NCBI RefSeq assembly: GCF_009846525.1 | Contig: NZ_CP024621.1 | Coordinates: 434,001-498,000 of the forward strand | Length of the DNA: 64,000 bases | Source: Halomonas meridiana | GTDB taxonomy: Bacteria > Pseudomonadota > Gammaproteobacteria > Pseudomonadales > Halomonadaceae | Direction of reading: 5' to 3' | Position numbers and translations under genes: made by a program | Shown here: piece by piece, positions 8,904-16,797 of the stretch | Numbering within the stretch: position 1 is the first letter of the stretch | Layout of the letters: each line of letters begins with the position of its first letter | Notes under the pieces: model-generated | Told to the model about the DNA's origin: nothing | Databases searched by the model: none | What the model saw: only the letters and a program-made list of their open reading frames with translations

Positions 8904-9275
8904 TCAAGGCTCGACCGAGAAGTTAAAACCGTCAGACATCATGTGCCCGTCATCCGATAGGCCACGCCAGCGCACCTGGTAATCCCCAGCCGAAAGAATG
9001 TCACTGGGCTTTACGAAGTAGCGATCGACCTGTTCACTGCCTGGCTGACCATCAAGAGGAACGGGGCCGTCCGGGCCTGCCACTTCAAACTGGGTGATGC
9101 GCATCATGCCGCCAAACTCGATGCCAATCTCTGCTGGGGAATCCTGAATGGTGACGCCATCCTTAGGCGAAGTGCTTGCGCCCCCTTCATGGGCCAACAC
9201 TGGGCTTGCGAGCGACAGCAACAGCGTTGCTAAGGTAGCGTGAATAATAGGGAGCGAAGTCGTTTTCTTTTGCAT
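8904..9275 (-). CDS. copC: periplasmic copper-binding protein CopC
   Basis: 123 residues with a Sec signal cleaved before HEGG, so that the N-terminal His of the mature protein can bind Cu(II), as known for CopC. The C-terminal DDGHMMSDGFNFSV provides the second conserved His region. The small beta-barrel length is normal for the family. The Met-rich Cu(I) loop of some CopC proteins is absent. It is followed directly by copD. The nearest matching promoter is a TTCAG repeat about 255 bp upstream, implying a long leader. Confidence 0.92.
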   Translation of the reverse strand: MQKKTTSLPIIHATLATLLLSLASPVLAHEGGASTSPKDGVTIQDSPAEIGIEFGGMMRITQFEVAGPDGPVPLDGQPGSEQVDRYFVKPSDILSAGDYQVRWRGLSDDGHMMSDGFNFSVEP

Positions 9276-9514
9276 ACCGTTTCCTTATATTTTTTTAGGC
9301 TTGAATGGTTCGTCGCGGAGGCTTCAAATCTGATTCGGTTGAGCCTTCAGACATCGTTCATTTGCCCTATTTGACGAACAAGGCACATGGCATCTTGCTC
9401 TTAAAGAACCAAGAGAGCATTCATGGATTCTTTGGCTGCTGGGTTTTCGCTTATTGGGTGAAGATGTATTTGAGCAGCATTTGTACGCGCTCTTCTTCAT
9501 GGAACTGAGTCGGT

Positions 9515-9546
9515 GTTATAGCGTGCCAACCTGAAACAGAGCTGAA
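9515..9546 (-). promoter_or_regulatory. putative CopR-dependent promoter upstream of copC
   Basis: On the minus strand, TTCAG-N6-TTCAG (9531-9546) is followed after 10 bases by TATAAC, the same geometry as in the cupredoxin promoter. The copC start lies about 255 bp away. The 9276-9823 interval holds no convincing gene, only this element and an IS end relic. Confidence 0.6.
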
Positions 9547-9571
9547 AATGGCGGAAAAAATGATCTGAAAA

Positions 9572-9600
9572 GGAGTCTCCAGTAAAGCCGGAGCGGTTCA
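9572..9600. mobile_element. solitary end of the IS found intact at 52.2-53.5 kb
   Basis: 29 bases beginning GGAGTCTCC and ending GGAGCGGTTCA match the right end of the intact IS at 53447-53475 with two differences. No other part of that IS is present here. The outer tip faces the complex-I-like operon. This marks an old junction between the copper block and that operon. Confidence 0.75.
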
Positions 9601-9823
9601 GTATTGGCAAAGCATCATGAAAGTCCGCCCGCCATCTATTAGGTAGTGTTGCACTCAGAGACTGCACCCACCTTGCGGTTTATTACTTTTTGTACCAAGT
9701 TTTAGACAGCATATTCAGTCTACATTCAAGATTGTTATCTACGCTCGTACATATGTGCAGGTCAAATCTACTACTTTGTAATTTACGGCAAGGATCTGCT
9801 GGCTAATGACGCGAGGGATTCGC

Positions 9824-10171
9824 ATGGAACTGTTGACTCTGCTTATTGTTTTATTACTGAGCTTAGGCGCCGGCCTGCTAGTGCAGTGGCTGCCTATGCG
9901 CCACCAGCCGATAGCCACCTACCCGCAGCGCGCGCCTTTTCTAGGCGGTGGTACGCCAGATAGCCACGCCTGGAGCCGCTATCACGTCCGCTATTATCCC
10001 ATGACGCTGCTGCTGATCGCCTTCGAAATGGAGATGATGTTCATGTATCCATGGGCGGTTGTCTTCGTAGAGAAGGGCATGATGGCAGTAATGGAGATGG
10101 GCATGTTCCTGGCCATCCTGTCGGTTGGCATTGTTTACGCCTGGCGTGAGGGGGTATTCAAGTGGCAGTGA
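9824..10171 (+). CDS. complex-I-like subunit A (NuoA family)
   Basis: 115 residues from the ATG at 9824, which has GAGGG eight bases upstream; an ATG at 9806 is possible. There are three membrane helices. The family signature is kept: RYHVRYYPMTLLLIAFEMEMMFMYPWAVV corresponds to the NuoA stretch with conserved acidic residues in the second helix. The normally Cys-bearing loop (the TM1-2 quinone-site loop) is RAPFLGGGTPDSHAWSRY here, with no Cys. It is the first gene of an eight-gene complex-I-like operon and overlaps the next gene. Confidence 0.85.
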   Translation: MELLTLLIVLLLSLGAGLLVQWLPMRHQPIATYPQRAPFLGGGTPDSHAWSRYHVRYYPMTLLLIAFEMEMMFMYPWAVVFVEKGMMAVMEMGMFLAILSVGIVYAWREGVFKWQ

Positions 10172-11478
10172 ACTGGCTACGGAAACTCGCTTCGCATAAG
10201 CGGGCTCCCGTATTTCCTGTGCTGGGCAAGCAGGGCGATAAAGCGCTGCGGTACCTCGCGCTATCGCCGGAAATCGAACTGGTCGATTCGCCACGCCACG
10301 CCAGTGTGTTGCTGATTGCGGGGGAGGTTCCGGCTGATAGATTAGAGCCTCTACGTCGTGTTCACGATCAGTTGCCTGATCCTTTCACTACGCTGTGGTT
10401 TCGTAACGAACCGTGGCCTCATCTTGAAAACGTGGATCGGATCGATGATCTCACCGATTTACCTGCGGCTCTAACCAAAGCACATCGTGAACTGATGACA
10501 GGCCAGCGTGACAGTGGATGCCGCATCTTGTCGGATAGACCGCCCAATCCTTGGAAAGGTGAAGGAGACTTCGGCCAAGGTGGCGAAGGCATGATGGGTG
10601 GAGTGCCCTACGGGCGGCCCATGGCCATGAATATGCAGGACGATATCAGCGATGGTTTGACGCTGGATTCGCTGACTTTTCGGCTCGGGCCGTTCTTCAT
10701 GGCATTTCCGCCCGGCATGGCAGCGGAGGTTACGTTGCAGGGGGATCTGGTTCAGTCATGGGAAACGCAGTTGGAGCCGTATCCGCAACGCCTCGACGCG
10801 GTGTTTTTCAACGCTCGGAAGCACCCCGTCCCCATCGCCGAGATTGAGCTCGCACGGGCCCGTCATCATCTGCAGCGCCTGTACCATGTGCTGCATCTTG
10901 CTGGGCTGGAAGCACTCAGCCTAAGTTCCTTGCGCCTGGCATACGGTTTGTCGACATCAAGCACGCTAGATGGGCTACGTCGACGCCTGGTTCGCAGTGG
11001 CTTCTTTCATCTGGCTGCTGTAGGCGGTGGTGTGCTCAATACAGAGCAGGCCCGACAGTTTGGCGGGCCTGCCGCTCGTGCTGCCGGGCTGGCTGATGAT
11101 TTGCGTTCACACGATGCCGGTTATCGCCGTCTAGGGTTTTCCCCCGTATGCCAGGACGGAGGAGGAGTCTCGGCCCGTTGGAAGCAAATCTTGGACGAAG
11201 TCGAACAATCCTTAATGTTGGCACGCCAGGCCGAACGGGATGAGGTGTACACGAACGATGTGGATTGCATCGAGACGCCACGGGGGCCGTGGGACGAACA
11301 GCCTCCCGAAGATGCTAGCGCGATTCTTGACGAGGTCTTACCAGGCCTGGAGTGGGGCGATGCACTGGCTACTATTGCTAGTCTGGATATAGCGGCGGTA
11401 GCCGATGGAGGGGGCGGAACACAGTCGCCTGGTGAGTCACGGGCAGTGCCGGGAGGTTCGGGTAATGTTGTTAAGTGA
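10162..11478 (+). CDS. fused NuoB/NuoD-like protein lacking Fe-S and NiFe ligands
   Basis: 438 residues from a GTG that overlaps the subunit A gene. Residues about 1-115 resemble NuoB (SPRHASVLLIAGEVPADRLEPLRRVHDQLPDP) but lack the N-terminal CC pair and later Cys ligands of cluster N2. Residues about 130-430 follow the NuoD/hydrogenase large-subunit fold: GEGMMGGVPYGRPMAM, RLGPFFMAFPPGM, GGVLNTEQARQFGGPAARAAG and ETPRGPW. Only three cysteines occur (DSGCR, SPVCQD, VDCIET), none in a CxxC pair. A redox-silent connecting module is inferred. Ehr-type complexes, known to lack NiFe ligands, are the nearest described concept. The exact family is uncertain. Confidence 0.75.
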   Translation: MAVNWLRKLASHKRAPVFPVLGKQGDKALRYLALSPEIELVDSPRHASVLLIAGEVPADRLEPLRRVHDQLPDPFTTLWFRNEPWPHLENVDRIDDLTDLPAALTKAHRELMTGQRDSGCRILSDRPPNPWKGEGDFGQGGEGMMGGVPYGRPMAMNMQDDISDGLTLDSLTFRLGPFFMAFPPGMAAEVTLQGDLVQSWETQLEPYPQRLDAVFFNARKHPVPIAEIELARARHHLQRLYHVLHLAGLEALSLSSLRLAYGLSTSSTLDGLRRRLVRSGFFHLAAVGGGVLNTEQARQFGGPAARAAGLADDLRSHDAGYRRLGFSPVCQDGGGVSARWKQILDEVEQSLMLARQAERDEVYTNDVDCIETPRGPWDEQPPEDASAILDEVLPGLEWGDALATIASLDIAAVADGGGGTQSPGESRAVPGGSGNVVK

Positions 11479-12391
11479 GCTGATCCTGCCAGTACTGATG
11501 GTGATGTTCATGCTGACTGTCGGCGCCTACGTCGTAGCGGTGCTTGATCGGCTTATTGCCGGTGCATTCGGCGCCCCTCAGGCAGGCCGTGTCTGGCTTG
11601 CTCCCATGGCCCGGGGGGCTTGGCTGATGACCCAACACGCCAATGCCACCGAAGCACCGGACTGGCAGGCCTGGCGGCTGGCGCCGGCACTGTATTTGGC
11701 GTTGGCTGCTATCGGACTGGCCGTGGTGCCGTGGTCGGAGTCGCTGGTCGCCACTGACTTGGTCACCAGCGTGGTGCTGTGGGGCAGCGTGGAAGCATTA
11801 GCGACAGTGGTTATCTTCTTGCATGGCTGGTCGGCAAACGCGCTGCTGGCACTCATCGGCGGCTACCGTTATGTGGCGCTAGGGCTCTCTTACATCCTGA
11901 TCAGCATGTTTGTGCTAATTGGCGTGGCATTGCCGGCCGAATCGCTACAGTTCACCCAAGTGGTCGCCTCGCAAGAAGCGCTGTGGAATGTCATACGCCA
12001 ACCGCTGGGGTTGCCATTGTTTCTGATTGTCGGCCTAGGCATGACCTTCTGGGGCCCGCTCAACCTTGCTGATTCGAAGGACCTGGCTGGAGGAACGGCT
12101 TCTGAGATCTCTGGGCCACCTCGGCTGGTCTGGGATGTGGCTCGGGCGGCCATGTTGGTTGCTTTCAGTGGTGTGGCAGCAAGTGCTTTTTTAGGTGGCT
12201 GGATGGGACCTTGGCTACCCGGTCCGTTATGGGTGGCCATCAAGATGCTGGCAGTGCTACTCGTGTTGCTATTGCTTGGACGGGTACTGCCGCGTATTGC
12301 CCCTGAGCGCTGCGTCACCTTGATGTGGGTGGTGCTGTTACCACTGTCGTTTATCGACCTGGTGTGGGCTGGCATAGGGGCGCTGCTATGA
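11465..12391 (+). CDS. complex-I-like subunit H (NuoH family), divergent
   Basis: 308 residues from the ATG at 11465, with GGGAGG upstream and an overlap of 14 bp with the previous gene. About eight membrane helices are seen. The opening LDRLIAGAFGAPQAGRVWLAPMARGAWLMTQ aligns in style with the NuoH LERR...GPNRVGP...ADGLKL region, but the GP motif is altered and the acidic quinone-loop residues are sparse. NuoH links the peripheral arm to the antiporter-like subunits. Its divergence fits with the loss of redox ligands in the neighbouring B/D-like protein. Confidence 0.75.
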   Translation: MLLSELILPVLMVMFMLTVGAYVVAVLDRLIAGAFGAPQAGRVWLAPMARGAWLMTQHANATEAPDWQAWRLAPALYLALAAIGLAVVPWSESLVATDLVTSVVLWGSVEALATVVIFLHGWSANALLALIGGYRYVALGLSYILISMFVLIGVALPAESLQFTQVVASQEALWNVIRQPLGLPLFLIVGLGMTFWGPLNLADSKDLAGGTASEISGPPRLVWDVARAAMLVAFSGVAASAFLGGWMGPWLPGPLWVAIKMLAVLLVLLLLGRVLPRIAPERCVTLMWVVLLPLSFIDLVWAGIGALL

Positions 12392-13008
12392 ATCACGGCA
12401 TTGGCATTGATATCACGTTTCTGTCATTGGCCACGCTCGCGGTGGTCACCGGATGGCGAGTGTTTCGTACCGATTCCATGGTACGCGCCTCCTTTTTCCT
12501 GCTGGTGTCGTTCATCGCCGTAGGCGTGATCATGATTCTGCTGGCAGCGGAATACCTGGGCGTGGCGATGTTCTTCATGATGGCTGTGGAGATGACGGTC
12601 ATGGCGCTGTTCATGGTCATGTTCATGATGAATCCTGCCGGCCTTAACCCGATGAATATGGTTCACCAGGAGCGTATCTCTATCGGGGCGGGGATTGTCG
12701 GCTTCCTGGTATTGGGCGCCATGGCGCTATTGGCTGCCTTTCCTGACCAGCCAGTCTCGGCAGACCTTGAGCCAGTTAGATCCCTAGGTAATGAGATGCT
12801 TGGTGACTCGATGCTGATCTTCGAGTCGGCGGGCATCGTGCTTTTAACCACCATGATCGGCGTGGTGGTGTTGTCGAGTCATCGGGGCCGCTATGGGGCG
12901 GCTGCAGTGGGCTCGCTACCGCCGGGGCTGGAGCCGGGTGGCGATCCGGCGGGTAAGCCCGAGGAAAAGGACGAAGACGAAGAGGGTGGCGGACATCACC
13001 ACCACTGA
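12388..13008 (+). CDS. complex-I-like subunit J (NuoJ family)
   Basis: 206 residues from the ATG at 12388, overlapping the H stop as ATGA. Five membrane helices; AAEYLGVAMFFMMAVEMTVMALFMVMFMMN corresponds to the conserved NuoJ third helix with its Glu-containing, Met-rich segment. The C-terminal tail is hydrophilic, with an acidic stretch and four terminal His (GGGHHHH), which is not usual for NuoJ and could bind metal. It is translated with the rest of the operon. Confidence 0.85.
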   Translation: MNHGIGIDITFLSLATLAVVTGWRVFRTDSMVRASFFLLVSFIAVGVIMILLAAEYLGVAMFFMMAVEMTVMALFMVMFMMNPAGLNPMNMVHQERISIGAGIVGFLVLGAMALLAAFPDQPVSADLEPVRSLGNEMLGDSMLIFESAGIVLLTTMIGVVVLSSHRGRYGAAAVGSLPPGLEPGGDPAGKPEEKDEDEEGGGHHHH

Positions 13009-13035
13009 CAAGGACAGCAAAGCAGGGAGGCTTGC

Positions 13036-13341
13036 ATGACACTAACCACACTTTTGCTATTGGCAGCGGCACTGATTGGTATCGGGATCTATGGTGCGCT
13101 TTCCCAGCAATCGTTCGTGATGCTGATGATGGGACTAGAACTGATCCTCAATGGCGTCATGCTCGCCGCGGTGGCGTTCTGGGCCTTTAGCGGGGCTGGG
13201 GCGCCAGAAGGGCAACTGCTAACGATCATTGTTATGGCGGTGATGGCCATTGAGATGGCCATGGGATTTGCCTTGGTAGTAGCCGTCTTCCGCGGTAAGC
13301 AGGCCGACATGACCGAGTCACTGACCGGGTTGAAGCACTGA
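13036..13341 (+). CDS. complex-I-like subunit K (NuoK family)
   Basis: 101 residues, the normal NuoK length, with three helices. SFVMLMMGLELILNGVMLAAVAF carries the conserved Glu of helix 2, and VMAVMAIEMAMGFALVVAVFR carries the second Glu of helix 3, both part of the proton path in complex I. GGAGG lies just before the start. It overlaps the L gene by one base. Confidence 0.93.
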   Translation: MTLTTLLLLAAALIGIGIYGALSQQSFVMLMMGLELILNGVMLAAVAFWAFSGAGAPEGQLLTIIVMAVMAIEMAMGFALVVAVFRGKQADMTESLTGLKH

Positions 13342-15314
13342 TGTTGTGGTTTGTTCCTCTTTTCCCAATGCTTGCCGCCCCCGGGATGTATTGGCTTGGC
13401 AAGCGCTTGTCCGCTAGGGATAGTGGTCGAGCCGTGTTGGGCCTGATGGGGGCGGCAGTCGCTGTCGTTACCCTGCTGCTCGCGAGTGTGGCGCTCATGG
13501 GGGACTGGGGTGGTGCCTATCGCTGGAGCTCACGGATCGTCCTGTCGGTTGGGATGACACCAGCGAGCGCTGTATTTGCCATCGTCGTGCCACTGATCGC
13601 TACACTGATCATAGCCTATAGCGCCTACCATGAGTCTGAGCCCCTCAGTGAGGGCGTGCCAACGCGTCCACCCGTCAGGTTGGTCGCTCTGCTGACGGCA
13701 TTTGTCGGGGCGATGGAGCTTCTCGTGCTGGCTGAGGATCTGGTAACCCTGCTGATCGCCTGGGAGCTGGTCGGGGCCTGTTCATGGGCACTGATTGCCC
13801 ACGAGTGGCAAGAGGCCGACAACCTGCGGGATGCCGCCTGGGCGTTCCTGGTCACTCGCTTCGGGGATCTGGGGCTGTACATTGCAGCGGCGGCAGCGTT
13901 TGCCGGCACTGGCTCGTTTGCCTTTGCTGACCTGTCCCAACTCGATGGGTGGCTACTGGATGTGTTTGTTGCCGGCGCCGTGTTGGCTGCAGCGGCCAAG
14001 TCCGCCCAGATTCCCTTCTCGCCATGGTTGTTTGCCGCCATGTCCGGGCCAACACCGGTGTCGGCATTGCTCCACGCGGCGACCATGGTCGCCGCAGGTA
14101 TCTATCTGGTGATTCGGCTGCATGCGGAGATGGCTGCCGTTGCCTGGTTTGGGCCGGTTGCCATCACGTTAGGCTTGGCCACCGCCCTGGCAGGGGGCGT
14201 CGTGGCCTATCTGCAAAGGCATGCCAAGAAGCTGCTGGCCGCCTCGACATCCGCTCAGTATGGCTTGATGTGGTTAGCGGTTGGGGCAGGCTTTCCCGGT
14301 GTCGCCCTGGTGCACTTCGTCACACACGCCTTCACGAAAGCGGCTTTGTTCCTAGCTGCCGGCATTGCCGAACGTCATGCCGGCAGCTACTCGCTAAATA
14401 CGATGCGCCTTGGGCGACTGCTTCCGGGGATTGCAGTGGCGACCATGGTCGCCAGTCTGGCGCTGGCAGGGGTTATCCCGCTGGGGGCATCCTGGAGCAA
14501 GGAGGAGATCATCACTGCTGCTGGTCATCAGGCGTCCTGGCTGGCCGTGATCGCCGCCATCGCTGGTGGGCTCAGCGCGTTGTATGCAACACGCTTTCAG
14601 TTGCTCGCATTTGGACAAGGTCTGCATGGCCCCACGAAAACGGCCCCATCACAGCCAGGGCACTCCTCGGTTGAGGCCGGCTCGCTCTACCTGCTTTCGG
14701 CAGGCACGCTAGTGCTATCTCTGCTCTGGTGGCCCGGTGTGGGAAACGATCTTGCTAACCTGCTATCGATCCAGCTTCCCCAAACCAAACTGTGGGAACT
14801 GATCCTGTCGCTACTGCTGGTGACGCTAGGCATTGGCGCTGGGTTTTGGGCGGTGCGCTGTGAGGGGTCGAATCAGAGCCGACAGAGCGAGACGCATGCT
14901 GCTATGGCGAACTGGTTTGGCCTACCAGCTCTGGCAGAGCGGGGGATTGCTACCTTCATGAGGTTCAGCCATGGCTTGGCACGTTTCGATGATCGCGTAG
15001 TGGATACTGGATTACGGGGCCGCGGAGTAAGCGCTGCGATATCCTTCAGCCATGGTCTGGCACGCTTCGACGATCGAGCTGTAGATGCTGGCATCCGCAC
15101 CAGCGCCCGTTTTGGCGTGTGGCTGGCCAAGGTCAGTGATCGACGTGGCGAAGGGGCATTCGATGGCGCAACGAGCCTACTAGCGAGAGGCATTGACTGG
15201 GCGGGCCAAGTAGCGCGGCAGGTCCATACCGGACAGACGCATCATTACTACACCGGTATCGCGGCAGGGTTCGCCGTAATTTTTATAATCTTGGGCATAG
15301 GAGCACTCCTTTGA
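13341..15314 (+). CDS. complex-I-like subunit L (NuoL, antiporter-like)
   Basis: 657 residues, about 15 helices. The key ion-path residues are present: Glu in WELVG near 140, Lys in AAKSAQIPFSPWL near 219, the PTPVSALLHAATMV loop, and Lys in HAFTKAALF near 333. The C-terminal part, which in complex I forms the long lateral helix, contains an internal tandem repeat (FSHGLARFDDR twice, 27 residues apart) before a last membrane helix. It should therefore be able to move protons or sodium if assembled. It overlaps K and M in translational coupling. Confidence 0.92.
   Translation: MLWFVPLFPMLAAPGMYWLGKRLSARDSGRAVLGLMGAAVAVVTLLLASVALMGDWGGAYRWSSRIVLSVGMTPASAVFAIVVPLIATLIIAYSAYHESEPLSEGVPTRPPVRLVALLTAFVGAMELLVLAEDLVTLLIAWELVGACSWALIAHEWQEADNLRDAAWAFLVTRFGDLGLYIAAAAAFAGTGSFAFADLSQLDGWLLDVFVAGAVLAAAAKSAQIPFSPWLFAAMSGPTPVSALLHAATMVAAGIYLVIRLHAEMAAVAWFGPVAITLGLATALAGGVVAYLQRHAKKLLAASTSAQYGLMWLAVGAGFPGVALVHFVTHAFTKAALFLAAGIAERHAGSYSLNTMRLGRLLPGIAVATMVASLALAGVIPLGASWSKEEIITAAGHQASWLAVIAAIAGGLSALYATRFQLLAFGQGLHGPTKTAPSQPGHSSVEAGSLYLLSAGTLVLSLLWWPGVGNDLANLLSIQLPQTKLWELILSLLLVTLGIGAGFWAVRCEGSNQSRQSETHAAMANWFGLPALAERGIATFMRFSHGLARFDDRVVDTGLRGRGVSAAISFSHGLARFDDRAVDAGIRTSARFGVWLAKVSDRRGEGAFDGATSLLARGIDWAGQVARQVHTGQTHHYYTGIAAGFAVIFIILGIGALL
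14964..15091 (+). repeat. 47-bp direct repeat inside the nuoL-like gene
   Basis: Copies at 14964-15010 and 15045-15091 encode FSHGLARFDDR-[VA]-VD-[TA]-G. The DNA copies differ mainly at third positions, so this is an older duplication kept in frame. It adds about 27 residues to the C-terminal amphipathic region. Confidence 0.8.
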
Positions 15315-16797
15315 TTCTCACCGCAACCTTGGGCCTCCCCATGCTGGGGGCTCTCGTACTCGCCGTTTCACGCCGTTGGACAGAGACCACGGCTCGCCTG
15401 TTTGCTGTGGGGGTTTCCCTATTACCTGTATTACTGCTGGCCTGGGCTTGGCTGCAGTTCGATACCCAAGGCGCACTATTTCAATTTGTCGAAGAGGTGC
15501 CTTGGGTACCCAGCCTGGGCATGGCATACCGGCTAGGCGTAGACGGCATCGCGCTGGCTATCGCGACGATGAGTGCCTTGGTCTTCGCTGCCAGTATTGC
15601 CTATCCCATTAACACGCAGAACCAGCCTCGGCAGTACTACGCTTGGATGCTCTTTCTGCAGTCCGTGTCGCTTGGCGTCTTCCTCGCGTTGGACCTGCTG
15701 CTCTTCTATGTCTTTTTCGACCTGAGCCTGGTGGGGATGTTTTTCCTGATCGGCCGCTGGGGCACGGTCAGGCCCAGCATTCAGCATTCAAGTTCTTTCT
15801 TTACACTTTCTGTGGTTCGCTACTGTTGTTGCTGGCATTCATCGGGCTTTATCTATCAGTCGAGCCACACACCTTTGACATGCGAGTGCTGATCGAGCAG
15901 CAGCCATTGGCGGGAGCGGGTGTGTCTGCTGGCCTGATATTTCTCGCCCTCATGCTCGGCTTCGCCATCAAGGCTCCCATCGTGCCCGTGCATACCTGGT
16001 TGCCCCAAGCGCATGTCGACGCTCCCGGACCGGCCTCGGCAGTTCTCGCCGGGGTGCTGCTCAAGATGGGCACCTACGGGATTCTGAGGATTCCGTACTC
16101 AATGATGGGGGAGACCTTTGCCCGCTACGCTCTGATTATCGCTCTCTTTGCTGTGGTTTCTATTCTCTATGGTGCCCTCGTGGCATTTGGCCAGGGAAAT
16201 TTGAAACGACGCATTGCCTATACCTCTATCAATCATATGGGCTACACGGTGCTAGGGATCGCCGTGGCTGGCGCCTTGTTCCAGGATGCGGTATATGCCC
16301 GCGAGATGGCACTGATAGGGGCCACGGTAGAGATGGTGGCACACGGACTGATTACCGGGGCGCTGTTTCTGATCTGCGGCTCGTTCTGGCAGCGCACCGA
16401 GGAATACGATTTGGATAGCTATGGTGGGCTGCTCCGACAGGCACCGCTATTGGCAACGTTCGCCATACTCGCCTCGTTTGCCAGCCTGGGGCTTCCTGGT
16501 CTGGCCGGCTTCGTGGCGGAGTTCCATATCTTTGCCGGCACCTTTGCCGTCTACCCTTGGCTCGCTGTCATTGGTGTGCTGGGCATTCTGATCACGGCAG
16601 CGTTGTTTCTGCAGATGCTGCAAAAACTGTTCTTCGGGGCGATGCCGCAGCGATGGGCGAAGTTTGACGATCTGCGCCCAGCTGAGTGGGGTGTGCTCGG
16701 GGTGCTGTCGGCAAGCTTCGTGATCATCGGTATTGCGCCGCAGTTCCTGCTGACCCTCATAGAGGCTTCAGCAACGCTGTTGGTAGGAGCCCGCTGA
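15311..16797 (+). CDS. complex-I-like subunit M (NuoM), split by a one-base frameshift
   Basis: The gene starts at TTG 15311, overlapping the L stop. The first frame runs through FFDLSLVGMFFLIGRWG. At the G run 15759-15762 one G appears to be missing, and the sense continues in another frame as HGQAQHSAFKFFLYTFCGSLLLL to the stop at 16797. Together the parts give about 495 residues, normal for NuoM. Ion-path motifs are AIKAPIVPVHTWLPQAHVDAPGPASAVLAG and KMGTYGILR. Either a true inactivating deletion or a base-calling error in a homopolymer; the perfect continuation favours a recent event or an error. Confidence 0.85.

Noticed and set aside
9305..9508. 67-codon frame upstream of the complex-I-like operon
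   Set aside because: No RBS, no family resemblance, and it overlaps the copC promoter side; likely chance.
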